A stretch of DNA of 64,000 nucleotides. It comes from Pochonia chlamydosporia 170 (lineage: Eukaryota > Ascomycota > Sordariomycetes > Hypocreales > Clavicipitaceae). Positions within the stretch are counted from its first letter, which is position 1. Each line of letters begins with the position of its first letter. Location of the stretch: NCBI RefSeq assembly GCF_001653235.2, contig NC_035791.1, positions 6,138,001 through 6,202,000 of the forward strand, given 5' to 3'. A program made the position numbers and the translations under genes. A model generated the notes under the pieces. The model made no database searches and was not told the DNA's origin. It saw only the letters and a list, made by a program, of their open reading frames with translations. Shown piece after piece: positions 58,381-64,000 of the stretch.

Positions 58381-59140
58381 ATTTCCATAACGTATGAGAT
58401 GTGCGGAGGGATAATAAGGTTTAACCGGCTGACAGCATCATGGAGATAAATACGGTGATATAATCGAGAGCTGTACTTCAAAGTGCAAGATACTTTACAG
58501 TCACACCGTGCTATTTTCGTCTTTCAATGGAGAAAAAAAAGAGGGTGTTATTGGTGCAGCCGTGGCGTTTGATGCCATTTGCATGGTCCTCTGAGAGACC
58601 ACGAAGAGAGTCACACGATATTATGCATGTCAGACGGGCGCATAAGCCGGAAGAAATTGCGAAAACACTCTCGTCTGGTCCGAGAGACAGCTGCCTCTGA
58701 GCAGTCTGTGCAATTTTCAATGCAATTCGTTCTCCCTGCGGAAGGAAGGCTAATAAAGCAAGCAGAGTGACACAGCATGACACAAGACTGACGTTCATAG
58801 CAGGTACAGTACTTTAGGGATCTCGCAATACATTGTACTTCTAACATCTCGCTGCTCTTCAGCTTGTGAAGGTGTCGATCCTCCGCTCCGGATGCTTGAA
58901 AAGAGGCTTGATGTTCCCGTCCCACACATCGGATGCCATAACCCAGGTCGTCAGCCACATTCCTGCAGCTGGTGGGCTGGAGGGAAACCGGTATATATTG
59001 TCAAAACGGCCATCACATTTGTGGAAAGAAGTCGTCTGCTGATAATTTAGTTTAATAGAGATGTGACCATGAACCCTGGTATAATCCCACCCACCACTAT
59101 GAGCACTTCTATTGTATAACGAAACAAAGACAACCAATTA
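58381..59140. other. Convergent intergenic region (0.76 kb)
   Basis: Between the beta-lactamase-fold gene and the thioesterase gene. Only short unsupported frames occur. Confidence 0.5.
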
Positions 59141-60109
59141 CTAATGGGTGCCCAAAAGTGAAATCATCGACTGTGAAGGATTAGCATTTCGCAAGTCTGA
59201 TATGTGTTGCACACGAAATCAACCTACGTCTGCAAACTTGGGCTCTACAAACACTGAGGTCGCCTCAGCTACAAGCGCTGCGTTCAACTCTTCCGTACTC
59301 AAACCAGCGTCCTTTGCCATTGCAAGAGCACTCATATCTCCAGTACTGAACTGATCGAAGCTTCGTATTGAGCCTTCAACCCAGGCCTTGCGGCCTTGCT
59401 GCTTGACTACTTCCGCGCGAATTATGCACAGACTCTCTGGAAGACAGGGCTTCCGAAAGTTGATGTTCATATTTGCCGTCATCGCAACGCCGCTGTTGAA
59501 GCCCATGCCGGCACAGAGAGCGAAGATATCATCGAAGAGCACGAATGGTAGACCACCATGGACATATCCCGGATGGCCACAAAGGTGGCTGCCAATGTAA
59601 AACAGAGCAACGATTCGTGGCTTTGGATCCTTTTGCATAAATAACCTTGGATATATAGGTAGTTTTTGTTCACCGAATAGTGAGCCTGCAACGAGGTGTC
59701 TTGAGAATGTGTCTGGGCGCTTGTTGCTGTGCAGGCGAAACTCCTTATATCCTGTGTCAAAGCCGCTCTCAGTCGTGGATGGACAAGACCGAAGGTATCT
59801 AACAAGTGGCAGTGATGAAATTAGCTCTTCAGCGTGTGTTTGTTGCTTTGAGATGCTATCCTCTGCAGAGTTGACTTCCACACTCATGGCTGGGGTTTGT
59901 TCGTATACTGTTGTTTCCGCTGCACTCTGAGAGTGTTTTGGTGATTTATGCATGAATCGTAAAGGAAAAAGGGAACCTAATTGGGACCGATTCGCCCGAA
60001 GAGTGCCAGCGTGGTAACTTCTATGGTTTATGCCTAGCGTTTGTCGTGGTAACACAGTGAGGTGGTTCAGCCTAACTCTGCATATGCAAGCCCATCTTGT
60101 GCGAGGCAT
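59141..60109 (-). CDS. Hot-dog fold acyl-CoA thioesterase, PaaI/THEM4-like
   Basis: The main exon is 60109-59228. A perfect short intron (GTAGGT...TGCTAATCC...TTCACAG) then leads to a last exon 59170-59141 of ten codons, giving 303 aa. If the intron is kept, the frame stops at once and the protein is 295-296 aa. The first ~45 residues are Arg-rich and amphipathic (MPRTRWACICRVRLNH) and look like a mitochondrial presequence. The hot-dog domain holds CGHPGYVHGGLPFVLFDD, with the HGG turn and an acidic residue typical of PaaI/THEM4 thioesterases, followed by ANMNINFRKPCLPES. Such enzymes cleave acyl-CoA. The mitochondrial signal argues for a general lipid role over a role in the NRPS pathway. 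Confidence 0.88.
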
Positions 60110-60676
60110 GGTTTGGCAACTTGGGAACTCGTTTAGCTGGTTCCAACTTATGGTTTAATCCGCGATTTGTCGATATAAACTGCCTTTCGTTTGCTTTGGA
60201 CCGCTCTGTAGCAAGATGTAAGGACGATGTGTGAACCTGAATCTTATTACCGAGGTTAGAAGATATCATCTATCTAGAGGGGAAGTGGAGACAAACTACA
60301 GCACGATGATCTTGGCGACGAAACAGAGGGACATTTTTGAAGTATTGTTTCGATTAGAAGGAGGCTAAGCAGCGGCCGAATGGAATATAATAATCTTCCA
60401 CATGCCTCATGTTCAGGGTTGTAACCGGTAGGGTTACTGGAACCGATGTGAGGACTGAGAGCTAGAGACAACGAGGACCATCATGACTGAGCTACATACA
60501 AGGCTTGGAACTGAGAGAGTTGTCCGACTCCGAAGGCCCCCAAAACTAATGTCACTATAAATGAAACACAATGTTGAAATCGTGGAGCAGACAGATTGTA
60601 ACTGGATGTGCTCCCCATAGTTAGGCACTAACGCGCAAGTGTATTTTTGAGCCCAACAGCATCAACAAGTGCCTCC
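60110..60676. other. Spacer between thioesterase and AAMDC-like gene
   Basis: About 570 bp with the promoter of the thioesterase gene. No gene is seen. Confidence 0.5.
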
Positions 60677-61051
60677 CTAACATGTGGAATGAAAGAGCCC
60701 GCCGACTAACGTGCCGTCCTGAGCTAGTGAATTATAAATGTTGACTGCTTCACGGGTTTCCGCGACATGCACTGTAATGTTCTTTCCTTCGAGGAACTCG
60801 TGAGTTGAAGCATCGACATGCAGTTTCAGGTGCATTCCTCGAGAGAGAACGACCGTAGTGGCGCCTTTGTCGAGAAGTTCTTGTACATCAGCAACCTGGA
60901 TTCCAGGTTGGTGTCTTGTCCCCGTCTCACTCCAATCCCAGGGCCTTGCACCGCCTGGAAAGACTTTGAAGTCCTTGCCTGCGTCTACTCCTTCAATCTC
61001 GATGCTTCCCCATTCAACTGACAGTATTTTGGGCGAGGACTTAGAAGCCAT
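60677..61051 (-). CDS. AAMDC/Mth938-domain protein
   Basis: A single exon of 124 aa from the ATG of MASKSSPKI (the open frame runs three more codons to a GTG). It covers one complete Mth938 domain and little else. The motifs SVEWGSIEIEG, KVFPGGARPWDWSETGT, HQPGIQVADVQELLDKGAT and the end GTLVGGLFHSTC closely follow human AAMDC, which is about the same length. The human protein has been linked to adipogenesis and metabolic control, and the archaeal one has a known structure, but the biochemical role is unclear. It follows the thioesterase gene on the same strand. Whether it belongs to the cluster or is a neighbour is open. Confidence 0.92.
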   Translation of the reverse strand: MASKSSPKILSVEWGSIEIEGVDAGKDFKVFPGGARPWDWSETGTRHQPGIQVADVQELLDKGATTVVLSRGMHLKLHVDASTHEFLEGKNITVHVAETREAVNIYNSLAQDGTLVGGLFHSTC

Positions 61052-62332
61052 GGTAGTCACAACGAAGACTTCTGGTACCCGTATTGCATCGAAGTCAACT
61101 GAGAATGAAAGAAGAGAAAATGGACAGATGCGTCAATTCCCAGATCAGATGAATCATGTCTGCCTGTTGACTGCCTAGTGGCTGAAACTAACGTGCGGGG
61201 GCTGAAAGTTGCCCCCTTCAAGACGTTGCATGAAGCAAAAGAACGTAAGCATTGGGAGCTTCAAGGACGCTTCTGGAGCTGCTCTGCTCTTTTCATCTTC
61301 TGTAGATGTTCTTGCTGAAAGAATTATTTGTAGAAAGTGCTGCAAGAGCCGCAAATTCTCTTATGCGTCCGGTTGACTCCCGATAATCTCACGACGCCGA
61401 AACATATATAGAAAATCCACGCTTGTCCTCTCGTATGTGGCTGCAAAGACAGTTAAATGCATAGCCTTGGGCGAATCTTTGACTCTTGGCCATGACTAGA
61501 ACTTGTATCTGAATTAGCCAAGAAATGTGAGGAGCGTAGCGCCTTCGTCGAAGCATTGCCCAACACTTGAGGCTCTAGAGTGTCGCTCCAATATTGACTT
61601 GCTGATATAAAAAGCAGCCCGCGCATGTTGACTAAAAGCCACCGGAAATCTAGCAGGTAATGCCAAGCTCATTACCAATGCACTTCGAAATGTTGAAAAT
61701 GCATATAACCCTACAAAAGCCAAACATTGGAGGCTTGCTGCTGCGTCCTTATTCGTGGATGTGCACAAAGAAGGCAAGGCTGGTGTCTGCTACATGTAAC
61801 CATGCGACGATGAAAAAGTGTAATTATGGTATTTGGCGTAAAGAGCATAGCGAGAGTACCAAGTACGGCGTTGGACAAGACAGGTATGGTGGTGATACGT
61901 ATCGCCATTGGCATCAAACAAGGCCATGCCAGGACCTTCGGATTCAACAACTACTTCCATCTTTGGGCAACGCGGTTAGTAGAAGAGACAAGGGGGGAGA
62001 CTAAGCTTTCTTATTCCAATTTCAGACCCATTCCATACTAGTGGTGAGCTAATTATGTGTCCAAATATTCAGATGGAGGCCACGGTCAGAGGATCAAGGA
62101 AATTCCCCCGCCACTCCTTGCGCATCGAGTGTGAGATGCTTCCATATTATCCAGTTACATACGCTTAGTTACACCACTAGTGCTGTGAGGACCCAAACGT
62201 TCCTTCTGGACATATTTATTTAAGCCCGGTTTGCACAGGGTCTGGCGTGAGGAATTGAGACTTCCGCACTTGGCCTGCACATACGACAAGAAATCGTAAT
62301 ATACATTGCCATTGACACACCAACGCCCAAAT
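61052..62332. other. Gene-poor region (1.3 kb)
   Basis: Overlapping frames at 61.51-62.04 kb on both strands show no recognisable domain. They could be a decayed gene or chance. The region is AT-richer than the neighbouring genes. Confidence 0.45.
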
Positions 62333-62679
62333 ATGAAGGTATTTATAAACTCAGGCCCTGGAAATGTGTTGCTAACTTCGATGCCCAGTCAACAATCGCT
62401 TTTGCTGCTGTCTCCGTCGTCCCCGTTGTTCTGGGCAGCGCCATCGTACGCGAAGTCCTTATTCCAGCTGTGCAAGACCTGTATCTAACAACGGAATTCA
62501 AGGTTTGTACTCCAAGCAAATGTCGATGTAACCACGTTCAGGAACAGTTTTGTGGTGTCAATGGCATTGGCTCCGACTGCCTCGACGATCGTGTATATCA
62601 ATGCAATCGAAACACAGGGAAGGCCTGTGATTATGGGTACCGGCGCACCTGTGCCCAGTGCGGATCGCTTATCTGTTGA
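62333..62679 (+). CDS. Small secreted protein with ten cysteines
   Basis: Two exons: 62333-62338 (only ATG plus one Lys codon) and 62389-62679, with a 50-bp intron (GTATTT...GCTAAC...CCCAG). The product is 98 aa. A signal peptide of ~19 residues (AAVSVVPVVLGSA) is followed by a hydrophobic/acidic segment and a cysteine-rich domain with ten Cys in the last ~57 residues, in the order CX4CXC, FCG, DCL, QCN, ACD and a closing CAQCGSLIC. The even count fits five disulfides. I recognise no family. The build is like apoplastic effectors or defensin-like antimicrobial proteins of fungi; no activity is claimed. The tiny first exon hides it from ORF-based gene callers. Confidence 0.7.
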
Positions 62680-62971
62680 TAACATTGCGGTGCTTACTTG
62701 TTTACCGCGACATATCAAAGCAGTGCCACAGGAAGCGGACTCGAAACCACGACGAACAGAAGATATATTAGGAGAAATGCTGTGAGGTCATTTGAGATGG
62801 AAGGCAGTCAGCCACCAGTGAAGAGGGTAGTCACTAGGAGCATTTAGCATGATGAGGGGCCAAGTTGTGTTTAGGAATTGCTATGTAGAGCTCAAGATTA
62901 TCTGGAAACAAACCAATAACTCTGTCAATTCACAAGACGCATCCCTACACGATCCTGTAAGATACATGCTC

Positions 62972-64000
62972 TTACAACTGGTCCCACATGATAGACGCCG
63001 GCTGTAAACAGGCCGAATTTTCTTTATCCATGACTTGGGCCAGAGTTGGCTTGTTCTCAGGGAAAAGTTCGATGAGCGTGGCCGTGTTAGGGCGGAACTC
63101 GGACAGTCGGAACTTGTCCCAGAGGCCGCAAGCTGGGCTGCGGATGAACGCGCCGAAAAAGTCCTGTAAGAATTTGGAAGCTTCCCTTGTCGTCGTGTCA
63201 CTTGCGATTGTGCGGTTTGCGCCCAAGAGATTGTATGTGCCCATGAGCAGGGGAACGTCAGCTGCTTGGCAGTAAGTATGATGAACATTGATAGCTTCAT
63301 GGGGTTGGGCTTACTGACCTGCGTGATAGGCTCTCATCCATGGATGAAGTGTGACTTCGGGGAAGACTCCCTTGTAGAGATATCGCCAGACAGGAACCTT
63401 GTTTAGAGCGCGGAATCTTATCCGAGTCAGGTATGCGCGTGAATGTAAAAGAGTTCTGGAGGCCTTACCTAGACTCAAGGGCAACATTGCAATCAAAGAA
63501 GTTCTCGGTGATAAGGTCAGAGAGTGTCTTGTTGATGCCGTTGGCATTCCAACTGACGACGGAGTCGCCCTCGTCCTTTGTCGTGCCCAAAAGAGTTGGC
63601 TGCGACGGCATGGTTTAGTTTCAGTTCAAGATTTCCAGGAATTAGATGTTTCCTTACCACCAACGCGAACTCGCCCGCGTTTCCTCGCCTTTCATACTCT
63701 TCCCTTGTGAACAGAATCTTATTATCCACCATGGGCATCCCCCCGTACGGAGATCCAATCTTGTTCAATTTGGAACTTGAGATTGCGTTCTTTAGCTTCT
63801 GGGCATCTACTTTTCGCATACACTCCAGCTCTGCCTTGCGGTCATCGTTCGCACAGCCTACTTTCTTAGCCACACGCACGAACTCAGAGTCCACGTCGCT
63901 CAGCGGCCGGTTTAGCATTTGCTGTGCCATCTGCACTGTCCCGCTCTGCAGTATAAGACCGGAAACGATGGGATCGCGAGGGTGCGAGTACATCATTGCG
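62972..64000 (-). CDS. Type-B carboxylesterase/lipase, 5' end beyond the window
   Basis: The C-terminal half of a minus-strand gene. Visible exons: (beyond 64000)-63658, 63599-63469, 63416-63319 and 63261-62972, all frame-consistent. The visible part starts just after the expected nucleophile elbow, at HPRDPIVSGLILQSGT, which follows the GESAG motif in this family. Downstream are the acidic segment (PTLLGTTKDEGDSVVSWN) and the catalytic His region (YHAADVPLLMGTYN). The family covers secreted or intracellular esterases, lipases and cholinesterase-like enzymes. Whether it has a signal peptide cannot be told here. It may be a further hydrolase of the metabolite locus or an unrelated neighbour. 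Confidence 0.9.

Noticed and set aside
61514..62041. Possible small membrane-protein gene or relic
   Set aside because: Frames on both strands have hydrophobic patches, but I could not join them into a family-like protein with good splice sites.

Overview
The window is nuclear DNA from a filamentous ascomycete, most likely a sordariomycete of the order Hypocreales (inference). Nearly every gene can be closed only by splicing short introns (about 50-130 bp, GTRNGT...CTRAY...YAG). The gene set is typical of Pezizomycotina: a fused isopropylmalate dehydratase, Nur1, a Set3-type PHD/SET protein, Zn2Cys6 regulators and a large NRPS. There are no bacterial-style operons. I found no tRNA, rRNA, CRISPR array or convincing transposon.

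The left half (about 0.8-32.7 kb) is mostly housekeeping. In order it holds a transglutaminase-fold protein with SH3-ligand-like proline motifs, a DHA1-type MFS transporter, the dolichyl-phosphate GlcNAc-1-P transferase ALG7, a SET3/MLL5-type chromatin protein, an ML-domain (NPC2) lipid-transfer protein, V-ATPase subunit F, nuclear-rim protein Nur1, a large orphan protein, the LEU1 isopropylmalate dehydratase and a type 2 methionine aminopeptidase. A gene-poor stretch of 5.6 kb with small tandem repeats lies upstream of the SET3-like gene.

The right half (about 33-64 kb) looks accessory and is probably a secondary-metabolite locus. A Zn2Cys6 transcription factor is divergent from a YcaC-type isochorismatase-fold hydrolase. 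These are followed by an alpha/beta hydrolase, a small secreted cysteine-containing protein, and a 3007-residue NRPS whose domain order I read as C-A-T-E-C-(half C)-A-T. The NRPS is divergent from a ten-exon ABCC-type exporter. Beyond the exporter lie a serine beta-lactamase-fold protein, a hot-dog thioesterase, an AAMDC/Mth938-type small protein, a second small secreted protein with ten cysteines, and the 3' part of a type-B carboxylesterase that runs off the right edge.

The likely working unit is regulator, NRPS, exporter and one or more hydrolases. The NRPS has no terminal release domain, so a separate hydrolase (the beta-lactamase-fold protein, an esterase or the thioesterase) or spontaneous cyclisation may free the product. 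The methionine aminopeptidase next to the cluster could be a plain housekeeping copy or a self-resistance copy; the sequence alone does not settle this. All exon borders were placed by eye from splice signals, reading-frame continuity and remembered family patterns.
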